The position numbers and the translations under genes were made by a program. From a virus: a stretch of 64,000 bases of DNA. The notes beneath the pieces are model-generated. The model had not been told where the DNA came from. It made no database searches and was given only the letters and a program-made list of their open reading frames with translations. Location of the stretch: positions 1 through 64,000 of IMG/VR virus record IMGVR_UViG_3300042691_035162; one strand, given 5' to 3'. Positions 38,674 to 48,733 of this stretch are shown one piece after another. Each line of letters begins with the position of its first letter. Positions within the stretch are counted from its first letter, which is position 1.

Positions 38674-39452
38674 TGATCAACGTAGTCAAGCGGTACAAGT
38701 ATGAAACCCTGACCCGCCAAGACACTCCTCAGGGGCGCCGGTACGTTAACAGGCATGGCGAGAAGTTGCCCAGCGTCACTACGATATTGGATAAAACTAA
38801 AGACAAGACGAAGTTGATAGAGTGGATTAATAGGGTAGGGGAGGCCGAAGCTGAAAGGATCAAGCGAGAGGCAGCGTCCGTTGGAACCTCAATGCACGCT
38901 TATATTGAGGCCCACGTCAAAATGCGGCCGATACCCTGCGCTAAGTTCCCCTGGCAGTACAAGGCCTACCGCATGGCTGCCGGCCTAATGGAGGCGTATT
39001 TTCCCGAGTTAGACGAGGTCTGGGGCAACGAAGTCATGGTCTACAAGCGCGGCGTCTATGCTGGCACTACTGATCTCGTCGGAGTCTTCCGAGGTCAACC
39101 ATCCATCATAGACTTTAAGCAGACCAATAAGATGAAAAAACGGGAGTGGATTGACGATTATTTCGTGCAACTGACAGCATATGCTGCGGCGCATAATGAA
39201 ATGTACGGCACGGAAATTCGCCAGGGCGTGGTCTTGATGTCTTCCCAAGATGGCCTCCTGAAAGAATTCATCATTTGCGGGCGCGAATTTGATAGTTACC
39301 TGGACCATTGGAATGCAAAGGTCAAGGAGTTCTATCGACTTACGGCCGACGCTGCTGAATTAGAGGGGCAAGAGGATCGTTCGGGAACAACGCCTGATAC
39401 TGCTGACCAGACACCGGTTGCGGAGACGGGATCGCAGGAACCGAACGCATAA
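38661..39452 (+). CDS. RecB/Cas4-like PD-(D/E)XK exonuclease
   Basis: The 263-residue product has LPSVTTILDKTKDKTKLIEW, EAASVGTSMHAYIEAHV (the His motif), GVYAGTTDLVGVFRGQ (catalytic Asp), PSIIDFKQTNKMKKREWI (catalytic D-x-K) and DYFVQLTAYAAAHNEMYG (QxxxY). This is the complete nuclease core of the RecB/Cas4/lambda-exo class. Paired with the SNF2 protein it could process DNA ends for recombination-dependent replication. The Asp/Thr-rich C-terminal 35 residues lie in an overlap with the convergent virion gene. Confidence 0.85.
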   Translation: MAHLMINVVKRYKYETLTRQDTPQGRRYVNRHGEKLPSVTTILDKTKDKTKLIEWINRVGEAEAERIKREAASVGTSMHAYIEAHVKMRPIPCAKFPWQYKAYRMAAGLMEAYFPELDEVWGNEVMVYKRGVYAGTTDLVGVFRGQPSIIDFKQTNKMKKREWIDDYFVQLTAYAAAHNEMYGTEIRQGVVLMSSQDGLLKEFIICGREFDSYLDHWNAKVKEFYRLTADAAELEGQEDRSGTTPDTADQTPVAETGSQEPNA

Positions 39453-42400
39453 GTCTGCTTTGAGTCAGGCTCATTGATGGTGCGGGGACCACGTTCTCTG
39501 GACGAATATCCCGCTGATATTGCTGCAAGAAAGTCTGGTCCGGCATCCTCGGAACAGGACGAGGCGGGGCAGCGGGTTGAGACGGGACAGCCGGTGCCGG
39601 AGAAATTCTTTCTGGCGGGACTATGGCAGTTGGGCGCGTTAGTTCCTCGTCTTCCATAGCTTGGATTGCCTCAATGCTGGCAATGCGTGGAGAGTTACGC
39701 AACAACGAAGGCAGATAACCACCTACCTGCATAGTTAATTTAGAAACTTGGTTGAACCCTTTTGGCGTAGTAATCGGGGCAGAAGCCTCTACCAGACGGG
39801 CAGCATAAGCTGGGTCAGTCAGGGCGCTTAGCAGGATCTTGTCGGTGATGCTTTGCTGTTGGCGAGTAAAGAAGCGGGACAGGAGCGATACCACAGCGTG
39901 CTGGGGGCTGATTTGACGAATCATTGCAGCACGAGCCGTTGACTCAATGGTGCCTACGCCGGCACCAATCTTTTCCCGGAGTTTTATATCAAACGTACGG
40001 AACGGGCTTAGAGCCCCTTCTGGGCGATTAACTGCGAATACTCGTTCCTGAATTGCTCCAAGCAACTTTAAGTTATTCATATGCTCCGGTGTGTAGAGCA
40101 TATTTAAAGATTTGCCGTACCGAGTCAAATACTCGTTTAAGAATTGTGGGTCGTTTTCGTCACGTAATCTACTAACGATTCCTTCCCAAAACTCGCGACG
40201 CAGGGCCTGAAGCTTAGCTTCATCCTTGCCAACAGTATTAATTAATTTACGCATGACAGCCGGATCCTCTACTGCCTGTCGAACCAACTGTCCTACATCT
40301 GCGTCTGGGCGAATAGACTTCTTGATTAAAGAATCAAGTTCTCTATCTTCCATGGCCTCCACTGCAGCTTTTTGTTTTGCAATTTCGTCTGCAAATGCTT
40401 GACCGGTTTTAATGTCATTTCTTAAGGTGGCTTGGACAGACTGCGGTAAATCATCCATAACACCGGATCTTGTCAGGCCAGAAACAAACCGATTGTAGGC
40501 TCGTGTATCTATTAATCCATCCTTATCAATTACGCCGGACTGACGAGCCTTTGCTAAAACTGCTGCCTCCATATTCTTGGCATAAGTTGGATTGTCACCA
40601 AATATTGCATTCAAGGAACGAAGGCTTTCTCTATTTTTAAGAGCTTCTTCTACTAGGCGCTGATCGCCCATCTCAAATTCGCCTGTGGGGCGTTTACGAG
40701 TAGCCATAAGCGGGAAGAGCTTATCAAAACCTTTTGTGTACATATCCCGATATGCAGACTCAAGCGCACCAATCCCAGGGGCATTTTTAAATGCTGGTCC
40801 CATAAACACAAAGTTTTCAACGTCCGCAAGAAGCTCCCTGCCGTTACGGTCAACTTGATCCGCAAAGGCTCGCGGCATACCAAACTGTAAGTCGTTTTGG
40901 GACTTCACAAACATGTGCGTGCGGTAACGTTGGGCGGCCAACAACAAGTCCATTGCTTCGGGAAGCGTGATTTGAGATCCAGTTTTTTCTTCTGCCTGCT
41001 TTGTTGCCTGCGCCAAGATCTGTTTGTCTTGATCCCTTCTAAGAAAATAGGAGGGCGAACGGGAATCAACACCAGGAGGAGTTTTACCCGTAAGGATACG
41101 GTTCACTATATTTTGAATGGTGCTTTCAGCTTCCGATTCTGGAATAGCCCTCATGTACCGTTCGTCTTTCAAACCGTCGCGAACAAGTTTTTCTACGTTT
41201 TTAGCAACTGCATTTTGTTTTGCATCCTCAAAGATGCTAAGTGCGCGTTGAATATCTTTTGCAGGAGCAGGTACTTCTCCTCCAAACAAACGATTGTCCG
41301 GAGTCATTTTGTACTTTGCCAACATGCGCTTTGCAAACCCATCAAAGTCTGCTGCAGGAACGCCCTCAATTGGTTCCAAATCTTTACGAACTGGAGCACG
41401 GACACCTTCCGGACGCATTGTTGCTTTGTCCACCATGTCGCGGAACTTAAACATCATTCCGTCCCTCATGGCCAAAATAGAAGAACGCAAAGTACTACCA
41501 ACGTCTGCTAGATTAGTATCTAAACGATACCTTTCTAGAATGCTGGCTGCCTCATCCGCTTTTAATCCTTCAATTCGATCCAGAGAATCTTTAATAGCTC
41601 TGGTCTTTTCGGCATCATGCAGCACCAATGCCTCGCCCATGCTCATGGGTGCAGAAGGCTTGAACTTTTGGGCCACATCTAAGAAAGATCGGACGTTTTG
41701 ATCCATCCTGGCGTTGATGTCTGCCCGCACAGCGGGGGAAGCACTCCGCATGATTTCGTTGAACGTTTGGCGGAGAGTAGGAATAAGGGTTGCTTCCGGA
41801 AGCGAGAACACAAACCGCGCATCCTCAAACCCCTCCTGCTTCGCAATATTCTCAATGGCAGTAGTCAGAGCAATTGCATCCTGGGCTTCCATGCCACCTT
41901 CTTTGGCCAGCACATCTTGCAACTGTTTAGAGATCGTGCGTTGCGCTCGGGATCCGTAGTAATTGCCCATAAAGCCAACCGGGCCACGGATTCCAGGAAT
42001 GTTGGGGATCGTTTCGGCTACGGCTGGGTGATAAAAGTCAAAGCCCTCTGTTCCGGGGACCTTGGGCGATGGAGTGGCAACCGCGCGAGCAACCCCAAGT
42101 GTCGGGCTCATTGAAGCAAGCCGCTTACCTATATCAAGAAGTTTGCTGCCGGTGGCAGGGATAGCAAGAGTTACAGCAACAGGTGCTACTGCAGATAGAA
42201 CGTCTCGGGCCATGCCGGGTTCTGTCGCTTCTTTAGCTAGTTGTTCTGTGCCGCCGTAGACCGCCCCAAAAGTTTGATCTAGGGCAATTGCTTTACCGGG
42301 GTTTTCCCTAATAAAGTCCAGTGTTTCTTTTGCAATCTGCTTGGTGATTGGGGCGCCAGGCGTAAGAGGAGTAGTCAGGGCCTTGGTCCGTGCAATGTAG

Positions 42401-42780
42401 CCCAAAATGCCGGTGGCAGGGACCGTCCCGGCCATGGATTGGCCAATAGCATTTGCCACTCGTTCAACAGCATTCTTGGGAGCAGCAGTCCCACGGTTAA
42501 AGTATTGCGTAAAAGTTGGAATTTCTTCCGGGATAACTTTTAATTCTTTTGCTACGTTTACTAGTTGATCTGGCCCCAACCCAAATAACACAGTGTTAAA
42601 CCCGGCGCCAACTTGGCCCAAAGCATCTTTCGCTGAGCGAAAGAAACCACCCTCGTAAACGTCGCCGCCCTTCTCTGGAAGACGAGATTCTTTTACAGAA
42701 ACTTGCTGAGGTTCCGTCTGGCCAACTACTTGGCCAGTGGTCATGTCTACCTGTACGCCATCAGATCTAGTGAAAATCAC
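39340..42780 (-). CDS. Large internal virion / ejection protein
   Basis: This 1146-residue protein has no membrane signal at its start. It is mostly helical (LAKEATEPGMARDVLSAVAP and many coiled segments) with a Pro-rich C-terminal 120 residues. Its size, Ala-rich helical character and location behind two other ejection-type genes fit the long internal proteins that podoviruses push into the host cell. No enzymatic motif is recognised. The last 113 bases overlap the convergent nuclease gene. Confidence 0.7.
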   Translation of the reverse strand: MIFTRSDGVQVDMTTGQVVGQTEPQQVSVKESRLPEKGGDVYEGGFFRSAKDALGQVGAGFNTVLFGLGPDQLVNVAKELKVIPEEIPTFTQYFNRGTAAPKNAVERVANAIGQSMAGTVPATGILGYIARTKALTTPLTPGAPITKQIAKETLDFIRENPGKAIALDQTFGAVYGGTEQLAKEATEPGMARDVLSAVAPVAVTLAIPATGSKLLDIGKRLASMSPTLGVARAVATPSPKVPGTEGFDFYHPAVAETIPNIPGIRGPVGFMGNYYGSRAQRTISKQLQDVLAKEGGMEAQDAIALTTAIENIAKQEGFEDARFVFSLPEATLIPTLRQTFNEIMRSASPAVRADINARMDQNVRSFLDVAQKFKPSAPMSMGEALVLHDAEKTRAIKDSLDRIEGLKADEAASILERYRLDTNLADVGSTLRSSILAMRDGMMFKFRDMVDKATMRPEGVRAPVRKDLEPIEGVPAADFDGFAKRMLAKYKMTPDNRLFGGEVPAPAKDIQRALSIFEDAKQNAVAKNVEKLVRDGLKDERYMRAIPESEAESTIQNIVNRILTGKTPPGVDSRSPSYFLRRDQDKQILAQATKQAEEKTGSQITLPEAMDLLLAAQRYRTHMFVKSQNDLQFGMPRAFADQVDRNGRELLADVENFVFMGPAFKNAPGIGALESAYRDMYTKGFDKLFPLMATRKRPTGEFEMGDQRLVEEALKNRESLRSLNAIFGDNPTYAKNMEAAVLAKARQSGVIDKDGLIDTRAYNRFVSGLTRSGVMDDLPQSVQATLRNDIKTGQAFADEIAKQKAAVEAMEDRELDSLIKKSIRPDADVGQLVRQAVEDPAVMRKLINTVGKDEAKLQALRREFWEGIVSRLRDENDPQFLNEYLTRYGKSLNMLYTPEHMNNLKLLGAIQERVFAVNRPEGALSPFRTFDIKLREKIGAGVGTIESTARAAMIRQISPQHAVVSLLSRFFTRQQQSITDKILLSALTDPAYAARLVEASAPITTPKGFNQVSKLTMQVGGYLPSLLRNSPRIASIEAIQAMEDEELTRPTAIVPPERISPAPAVPSQPAAPPRPVPRMPDQTFLQQYQRDIRPENVVPAPSMSLTQSRLMRSVPAIPSPQPVSGQQYQALFPNDPLAPLIQQRRP

Positions 42781-45098
42781 TGGGCAGTTCCTCGTAGCAA
42801 TTGCTGGACATAGGGGTGGCTGGAGTCAATACGCTGAACTTTACCATCTGAAAACTTCAAGTGCATAGACAAGTTAGGACGCTTGGTAAAGGCGTCGCGC
42901 AAAAGCATTTCGGTGTTTGGCACAACAGGTAACGGATCTGTCTTAGTACCCTGTGGGATACGATCAAGTTGCTTCATTGGGGCGCCAAAGAGTTGGCTGT
43001 CGATTTCAGCTAAACGATTTAGGTCGGCACGCTGGAAGTTTTGTACGGTACCAATTACAAGTGGTACATCGGTAAACAGGCGATTTGGTTTTTCAGAGAG
43101 ATCTTGAGCATTCTTCATATCAAGATTAGATACTCGATCACTGTTTCTGAATAAACCTTTAACTATGTACTCATTACCAATGGCTTGATTTGCACGGATT
43201 TGATTGAGTTGAGTGTCCGTTACACCAAACCCAATATCTCCAAACAGCCCCAAAACTACGCGAGATGCCCCGCTTCGGATTGTGGGTAGAACACCAACGG
43301 TGTCGCCGTAAACATCGGACATAAATCTGTCGTACATTGTCAGATTTTTCTGAAGCTTCATGCGCTCATCAATAAGCTTCTTACGAGCTTCAGGGTCGTT
43401 TGTAACCGTCATTGTTTCAGGAGAAACGCGGACGTACGGATTACGCTCGTCCAAGTAACCAACCTGACTTTCTGCTAAAGGTTTGTACGGAGACCAACGC
43501 ACGGTATTGCTGATCCTGTCGTACCATTCTTTGGTAGCGTTATCTTGAGCAACCGTTCCGTTGTCTATATCCCTGGCCAACTGAATGGCTACGTTTCTAT
43601 CCATGGTCGGATCTCTGGCAAGAATGGAACTTGTCAGGGAAGAAACTTTGTCACTTAAACCCGTACCGCGTCTAATAACTTCTCGTTGAATAAGGGAAGC
43701 AGCTTTTCTTGCATCTGCGTATTCCTGTTCAACTGCAGATAGGGCGGCCGCAGCAATGGCCCGTTTATCCTTCTGAGCCTCTGCTCCAATTGCAGCCAGA
43801 CCGGCCGGAAGACCTTTAACACCCTTGGCAATGCGCTCGGCAGTGCTTCTACCCGTGGCGGCAGCGGTATTAACTGCGGCCTCTGCGAGCATAAAGAGAG
43901 CTTGAGCCTTCCGCATTTCTGGATCAGAGCCAAGAAACTCGGAATAGATGTCCATTTTTTCTTGAACGCGTTGACGGAAATCTTTTCCTTGATCTTCGGG
44001 TTCAGCACTAGGGGGAATACGGGTGAATAATCCTTCCCCATCCCTTTTCGGAAGAAGACTATCTTTCGTGAAACCGCCAACTGCTCCGGGGGCCGGGGGT
44101 GGAGGAACTCCTTCCCCTCCACCTCCACTCGGCATTTCTACCTGGGCACCTGGGGCAGGAGTAACTGTGGTGGGAGCAGCGGAGGTAGGAACCACACTTC
44201 TAGCAAAACCCGGGCGATCTTCCGCACCAGCCCCAGTTTCTAAATCAAACATGCTGCCGTATAGTTGACCACGACTTGGATCGGATTCAATCAAAGCGTC
44301 GGTTGCAAAACCAGCCGCAATTCCAGCCGGTCCGAAACGAGTAGCAAAACGGCCAAGATTAAATTTACTTGCCATGGGAAAACCACGGCTAGGCATGTTG
44401 GGGTTTGTACCACCTACCGGCTGATAAAAACGTCCTTGCTTATCCACGAAAGGTATTTCTTTGCCGGAAGCGGACACAGGGCCCCTGGTCTGCATTTGTT
44501 GAGACAGAAAGTTACTTACGCGATCATCAATATTCGCAGTTAAATCACGGGCACCACCCATCATTCTGGAAAGCAAACCACGACGCTCTGTTGCCTGACG
44601 CAAAAGTTCGTTATCAATGGTTGTTCTACCGGCCATTTCGCCGGAAGGAGGGCTGCCAAGTTGACGGTAAACAATTCCGCCGTGAGCCATTTGGATAGGT
44701 TCTTGCCCTTGCGGAAGCATGGGTTGTTCTTCCATACCAGATGCAATACCACCAGGAGGCATTGGCGGGGCTTGTGGGGGAAGACTTCCGATGCCCTGTT
44801 GTGATGGTGCGGGGGCCGGGATCGGTGGTTGTTGCTGCTGTGCAAACTGAGCTTGCATCAGTGTAACTACTTCTTCAGGGGTATCAAACGCTGCTTCCCC
44901 GACCATTTGTGCAAGTTCTAAATAACGTTCATCCATGGAGCGCATGTCTCCACGGATGTTGTTTGCAATGATCTCTAGGTCATCAGGACGACGCTCATAT
45001 TCGTCTTCGTCATCGGCAATCCCGCTTAGGATACCTTTCGATTCTGACTTAGGAGAGACTTTGGCAAACATTGCCCTCTCAAGAACCTGTTTTTTCAT
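42777..45098 (-). CDS. Internal virion / ejection protein with AHGGIV motif
   Basis: The start MKKQVLERAMFAKVSPKS at 45098 follows GAGGATAAGTAC; the longer frame from 45164 runs into the gene upstream. The 773-residue product has a Gln/Pro-rich N-terminal region, the motif PIQMAHGGIVYRQLGS near residue 140, and a helical C-terminal half (RAIAAAALSAVEQEYADARK). It is coupled to the next gene by ATGA. Order and composition fit the second of three ejection proteins. Confidence 0.7.
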   Translation of the reverse strand: MKKQVLERAMFAKVSPKSESKGILSGIADDEDEYERRPDDLEIIANNIRGDMRSMDERYLELAQMVGEAAFDTPEEVVTLMQAQFAQQQQPPIPAPAPSQQGIGSLPPQAPPMPPGGIASGMEEQPMLPQGQEPIQMAHGGIVYRQLGSPPSGEMAGRTTIDNELLRQATERRGLLSRMMGGARDLTANIDDRVSNFLSQQMQTRGPVSASGKEIPFVDKQGRFYQPVGGTNPNMPSRGFPMASKFNLGRFATRFGPAGIAAGFATDALIESDPSRGQLYGSMFDLETGAGAEDRPGFARSVVPTSAAPTTVTPAPGAQVEMPSGGGGEGVPPPPAPGAVGGFTKDSLLPKRDGEGLFTRIPPSAEPEDQGKDFRQRVQEKMDIYSEFLGSDPEMRKAQALFMLAEAAVNTAAATGRSTAERIAKGVKGLPAGLAAIGAEAQKDKRAIAAAALSAVEQEYADARKAASLIQREVIRRGTGLSDKVSSLTSSILARDPTMDRNVAIQLARDIDNGTVAQDNATKEWYDRISNTVRWSPYKPLAESQVGYLDERNPYVRVSPETMTVTNDPEARKKLIDERMKLQKNLTMYDRFMSDVYGDTVGVLPTIRSGASRVVLGLFGDIGFGVTDTQLNQIRANQAIGNEYIVKGLFRNSDRVSNLDMKNAQDLSEKPNRLFTDVPLVIGTVQNFQRADLNRLAEIDSQLFGAPMKQLDRIPQGTKTDPLPVVPNTEMLLRDAFTKRPNLSMHLKFSDGKVQRIDSSHPYVQQLLRGTAQ

Positions 45099-45108
45099 GT
45101 ACTTATCC

Positions 45109-46245
45109 TCAAGGTCCAAATAGGCCAGCTTTTTGTGCCCCGGTAGCAGCAGACAGTGCGCCAATGCCTAAAGAAGCTGCCTGCAGCAATGGACTAGTGG
45201 TTGGCGCACTCTGCCCAGTAATTGCCATGGAACTAGATGGAGCGCCTTTGTAAATGTCCGACAAGAAACCTAGTTGCTGGTAGGGAGCCATTGTCCTTTG
45301 CAGTTGCGTAGCGCGTTGTGCTTCCAAACCTTGCTGGCTAATTTGACGTTGTTGTTCGCCAAGATTAAACAACATATTAACGTCTGACTGACCAGCACGT
45401 TGAGCACTTTCACCCAAAGCGCCTTGTTGCACGCCAAGAGAACCTAGACCCTGGCCAAGAGAGCCATACAACTGTGCTCCAGTACCGAGGATATTTGCTT
45501 GTTGCGCTGCAATTTGTGCTGGGAGAAGACCCATTTGAGCTTGTTGCGTGCCCATTTGGCCAAGAAGGCCGGCACCGCTAAGTTGACGTTGCTGCTGTGC
45601 TTCGAACCCGGCCATCCCAGCTTGTTGTGCTTGAGCGTAGTTTGCAGCTAAGTCTTGTGCAATGCGCTGGCTCATGACATCTTGAAGGCCACGCTCAAAC
45701 TCTGCACGCTGAACACCTTCACGAGTGCCACCAAAAGCACCGGCTCTAACAGCCTGAGCAGCCTGACCTTGGCGAGCGATATCAGCTTGGCGACGCATCT
45801 CCGTTAATGCACGCTCAGTAACCTGTTGCTGATACGGATTCATAAACGCTTGGGCCATATTCGGGTTGTAGCCCATCGTGGCACCAGGCACATTTCCGGC
45901 AGCTTGACCAAGAGTTGTAATGCCCTGTTGCACAGACGGCATGCCTGTGCCTGCTGCTGTAGCAAACTGGGGAAGTTGAGCAGCCATCTGCGTGCCGTAA
46001 CCCAGCGCTCCAATACCTGCTTTGACAGCCTGCCCAGCTTGCGTCATAAACGGCGCGTATGCGCCAATGCCTTGTTTTGCCAGTTGAGCGGCTTCTACTT
46101 GCTCCGGTGCCATACCCGCCACTTGATAGGCGGGTAAATCCATGGGTCTCGCAATTTGCGCCTTTGCTGCTTCTAACAGGCCTAACTTATAGGCCTCAAT
46201 CTGTGGCGCTTCGCGTACTATCTGTTCGGTAATTTCTGTAGCCAT
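45109..46245 (-). CDS. Gln/Ala-rich ejection-type virion protein
   Basis: The 378-residue product is rich in Gln, Ala and Gly, with NPYQQQVTERALTEMRRQAD, VRAGAFGGTREGVQRAEFER and QAQMGLLPAQIAAQQANILG. I recognise this type from uncultured podoviruses, where it sits with DNA-ejection genes; it recalls small ejection proteins such as T7 gp14 or P22 gp7 in composition. Its start shares one base with the upstream stop. It may form the first part of a channel through the cell envelope. Confidence 0.7.
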   Translation of the reverse strand: MATEITEQIVREAPQIEAYKLGLLEAAKAQIARPMDLPAYQVAGMAPEQVEAAQLAKQGIGAYAPFMTQAGQAVKAGIGALGYGTQMAAQLPQFATAAGTGMPSVQQGITTLGQAAGNVPGATMGYNPNMAQAFMNPYQQQVTERALTEMRRQADIARQGQAAQAVRAGAFGGTREGVQRAEFERGLQDVMSQRIAQDLAANYAQAQQAGMAGFEAQQQRQLSGAGLLGQMGTQQAQMGLLPAQIAAQQANILGTGAQLYGSLGQGLGSLGVQQGALGESAQRAGQSDVNMLFNLGEQQRQISQQGLEAQRATQLQRTMAPYQQLGFLSDIYKGAPSSSMAITGQSAPTTSPLLQAASLGIGALSAATGAQKAGLFGP

Positions 46246-48326
46246 TATGCTTTCCTTTCAAAGGCACGCATCATTTGGTACATGCGTTTTGCGCCTTCTC
46301 TGCGGGATCCACCGCCAGCACCACGAACAGCCCTAGCAGTCATAACAAATTCTCCATCCGACAACATTGCGGGAATTGAGTCTGAGGTTTCTGTACCTGG
46401 ACCGGAGATCTGCCCGGTCCTGCGCGGGAAATGTCGTGGCTGACCACCATTAGCATATCCGCCTAAGTTGTATTTACGAGGCGCAACAGCAGCAATACCA
46501 CCAGTAGCTGCGTACATCATTCCAGGTCTAGTTGGGTACACCGTTTGGCCACCACCTACTGTAACGCCAAAAATGTCCGGGCGACTACGTAAAAGGTCAT
46601 ATCCCGTTTCTTTGGGAACTATGTTTGGCGGGGTAACTGGTTCTTGTTTAAATCCTCCGGTCAGGGCAAGTGCTCCAAGACCTGTTCCAACAACGCGGCT
46701 GGTAGTACCAAACATGGGTTCAGCAGCTTTTTGAATTGCAGCAAGTTGTTTAGCCGCTGCAGGAGTGTTTTTAGACGTCAAATCGGTGAAAGCTTCTTGG
46801 TAGTTTTTATATGCTCCCCCGGATAACTTTTGAGCAGCAGCATTTAAATCTTGGGGGGACGATTCTGGATTATAGAAATCCATGATCCCCTGGCCTACTT
46901 TTTTCGCCCCGGCAGCGGCTTGGTCAAATAAAGATTGTTCAGGAACGACAGTTGAGGAATCTATATAGTTATATGGGGGCTGTTGTGCTAACTGGGCGCC
47001 AGCAACATTAGTAGGTGCTCCTTGAACTAACGGGCCGCCAGACGGGTTGTACTGAAGACCGCGTTGCGCTAGTGCTCTATCCACGGCCTGGCCACTAGCA
47101 ACATCAGGTGGCATTGCTTCAATCAATGGGCCGCCAGACGGGTTGTACTGAAGACCGCGTTGCGCTAAAGCCTTATCAACAAACTCCCCCCTAGCAACAT
47201 CCGATGGCATTACATTTGATGCCACAGTCTCCGTTGGGGTGGGGATAGCCGCTTGTGTGGGGGTGGCAGGAGGTGCTTGAACCTGAGAAACATTCCCACC
47301 AATTAAAGATTTAATCCCGCCAGTAAACTTATCGGTTTGTTGCGAAAGAGCTTGGGAAAACGATGTCGGGGCATTTGCCGAAGCCGCAAACGCACCTGGC
47401 GTAGTCAATCCAGTTATTGCTCCTGCGGTAAGTGCGCCAAAGGCCCCAGTTCTTAGAGCATCTTTAACGCTTTGTCCTGCCAACATTGAGGAACCAAAGC
47501 CCCCCACAAAACCGCTCATTGCTGCAATACCAGCAGCGGAGGAGACTCCCATTGCGGCAGCGGCGGCAGGACCTAAGAAAAAGCCAAGAGCAACAGTGGT
47601 AACCATTCGGCCAATGCTAGAGGAAGCAAACTTTTTGATGCCACGGCCGACATCTTTAAGTGCCTTACCTACGCCTTTGACTAGGTTTTTTGCGCCCTTG
47701 ACGATCTTGTCAATAAAAAATTCTGGGAGTCCTGTTTCAGGGTTGATGGTTCCAGACCCACCTCTGCGGCGCAACAAACGTGCTTCTCCGTGAGTAATGT
47801 GGGCCAAAAGTCTATCCCCGTGCCGGCCTTTTCCAGCCAGGGCTGCAGCGATCGGATTGAGCTGCACAATCCCGCCTTTGGCAAAAGCCTGTGGTTCGGG
47901 GGCCATGGACCGGGCACTCATCTGGTCCAGAGCCATGTTTAGGGCAGCAAAATAATTTGGGTCAAATTCCGGGGGTAAGAGATCCTCGGGGATTCCCTCC
48001 GCCAGAAGGGACGCACGAATTTGAGGGTAATTCTGTGGATCAGCCAGGATTACATCCACAACCTGGCCTAGAAGGTCGATAACCTCCATGGGAAGATTAA
48101 TGCTGTTTAGCAGTTGAACAAACTCGTCCACCGCCTCCGGATCGGCATTTTTTGCCTGTTCAAGCAGTGCATCCCCAAATTCCTTAGGGTTTACCTGCAT
48201 CCGGGCCTGTTCAAAGGCTGCCTGCTCTGCCTCACCAACCTGTGCAACGGGTTGAGCCGTTGGTGCTTGCATGCCTGCCTGGGGCAAGGCCATGATTCCT
48301 TGGTCTTCCATTTGCGTCCTTTCCAT
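46245..48326 (-). CDS. Virion protein with hydrophobic core and tandem repeats
   Basis: The 693-residue product has an acidic helical N-terminus, PQAFAKGGIVQLNPIAAALA near residue 150, and RHGDRLLAHITHGEARLLRR. A long hydrophobic Gly/Ala-rich stretch follows (TVALGFFLGPAAAAAMGVSS) with KNLVKGVGKALKDVGRGIKK before it. Near residue 390 two 32-residue units share ALAQRGLQYNPSGGPL. The end has GEFVMTARAVRGAGGGSRRE. Amphipathic and hydrophobic segments suggest membrane insertion during infection. It is the first of the ejection-gene group. Confidence 0.7.
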   Translation of the reverse strand: MERTQMEDQGIMALPQAGMQAPTAQPVAQVGEAEQAAFEQARMQVNPKEFGDALLEQAKNADPEAVDEFVQLLNSINLPMEVIDLLGQVVDVILADPQNYPQIRASLLAEGIPEDLLPPEFDPNYFAALNMALDQMSARSMAPEPQAFAKGGIVQLNPIAAALAGKGRHGDRLLAHITHGEARLLRRRGGSGTINPETGLPEFFIDKIVKGAKNLVKGVGKALKDVGRGIKKFASSSIGRMVTTVALGFFLGPAAAAAMGVSSAAGIAAMSGFVGGFGSSMLAGQSVKDALRTGAFGALTAGAITGLTTPGAFAASANAPTSFSQALSQQTDKFTGGIKSLIGGNVSQVQAPPATPTQAAIPTPTETVASNVMPSDVARGEFVDKALAQRGLQYNPSGGPLIEAMPPDVASGQAVDRALAQRGLQYNPSGGPLVQGAPTNVAGAQLAQQPPYNYIDSSTVVPEQSLFDQAAAGAKKVGQGIMDFYNPESSPQDLNAAAQKLSGGAYKNYQEAFTDLTSKNTPAAAKQLAAIQKAAEPMFGTTSRVVGTGLGALALTGGFKQEPVTPPNIVPKETGYDLLRSRPDIFGVTVGGGQTVYPTRPGMMYAATGGIAAVAPRKYNLGGYANGGQPRHFPRRTGQISGPGTETSDSIPAMLSDGEFVMTARAVRGAGGGSRREGAKRMYQMMRAFERKA
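47032..47167. repeat. 40-base exact direct repeat inside the 46245 gene
   Basis: The 40 bases at 47032-47071 recur exactly at 47128-47167, 96 bases (32 codons) apart, so the reading frame is kept. They encode the RGLQYNPSGGPL units. Exact identity at DNA level means a recent duplication or gene conversion. Confidence 0.85.
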
Positions 48327-48399
48327 ATGGGGCGATGGACCTACTTCGTCCGCGCGTCGGGAAAGGACGCGAATTTGGTCAATATTATGACGGATTTCA

Positions 48400-48732
48400 T
48401 TAATTTCTGTCCATCTCTAGATAAGACAGATAAAAATGTACTGAACCGACCGAAGACTCTATTGTGAGTTCATCAGTGGCCTCTAAAACTACAGGCACGC
48501 CAGAAAAAACGTCCATCGTGGCATTGGGTGCCAGGCTGTAACCTTTGATTAAATAATACTCGGAACCACCCCCAGTTGGGTAGACGGACACCGTAATTGA
48601 GGCTACCCCCGCATTAGCGTTTGTGACCCGCAAAGAAGACAGAATGGCCGTGTTTGCGTCCGGGACAATGTACATGTCCGTTTCGGATGCCGGAGCCGGA
48701 ATTAAATGGTTTCTAAAATATTTATTGGCCAT
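48400..48732 (-). CDS. Decoration-type small virion protein, paralogue of the gene at 3359
   Basis: The 110-residue product starts ANKYFRNHLIPAPASETDMY and contains SEYYLIKGYSLAPNATMDVF and PVVLEATDELTIESS, which line up with the protein at 3359-3673. It is beta-rich and has no membrane segment. It precedes the long ejection genes and follows a jelly-roll-like protein. A role in the tail or on the capsid surface is inferred. Confidence 0.65.
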   Translation of the reverse strand: MANKYFRNHLIPAPASETDMYIVPDANTAILSSLRVTNANAGVASITVSVYPTGGGSEYYLIKGYSLAPNATMDVFSGVPVVLEATDELTIESSVGSVHFYLSYLEMDRN

Positions 48733-48733
48733 G

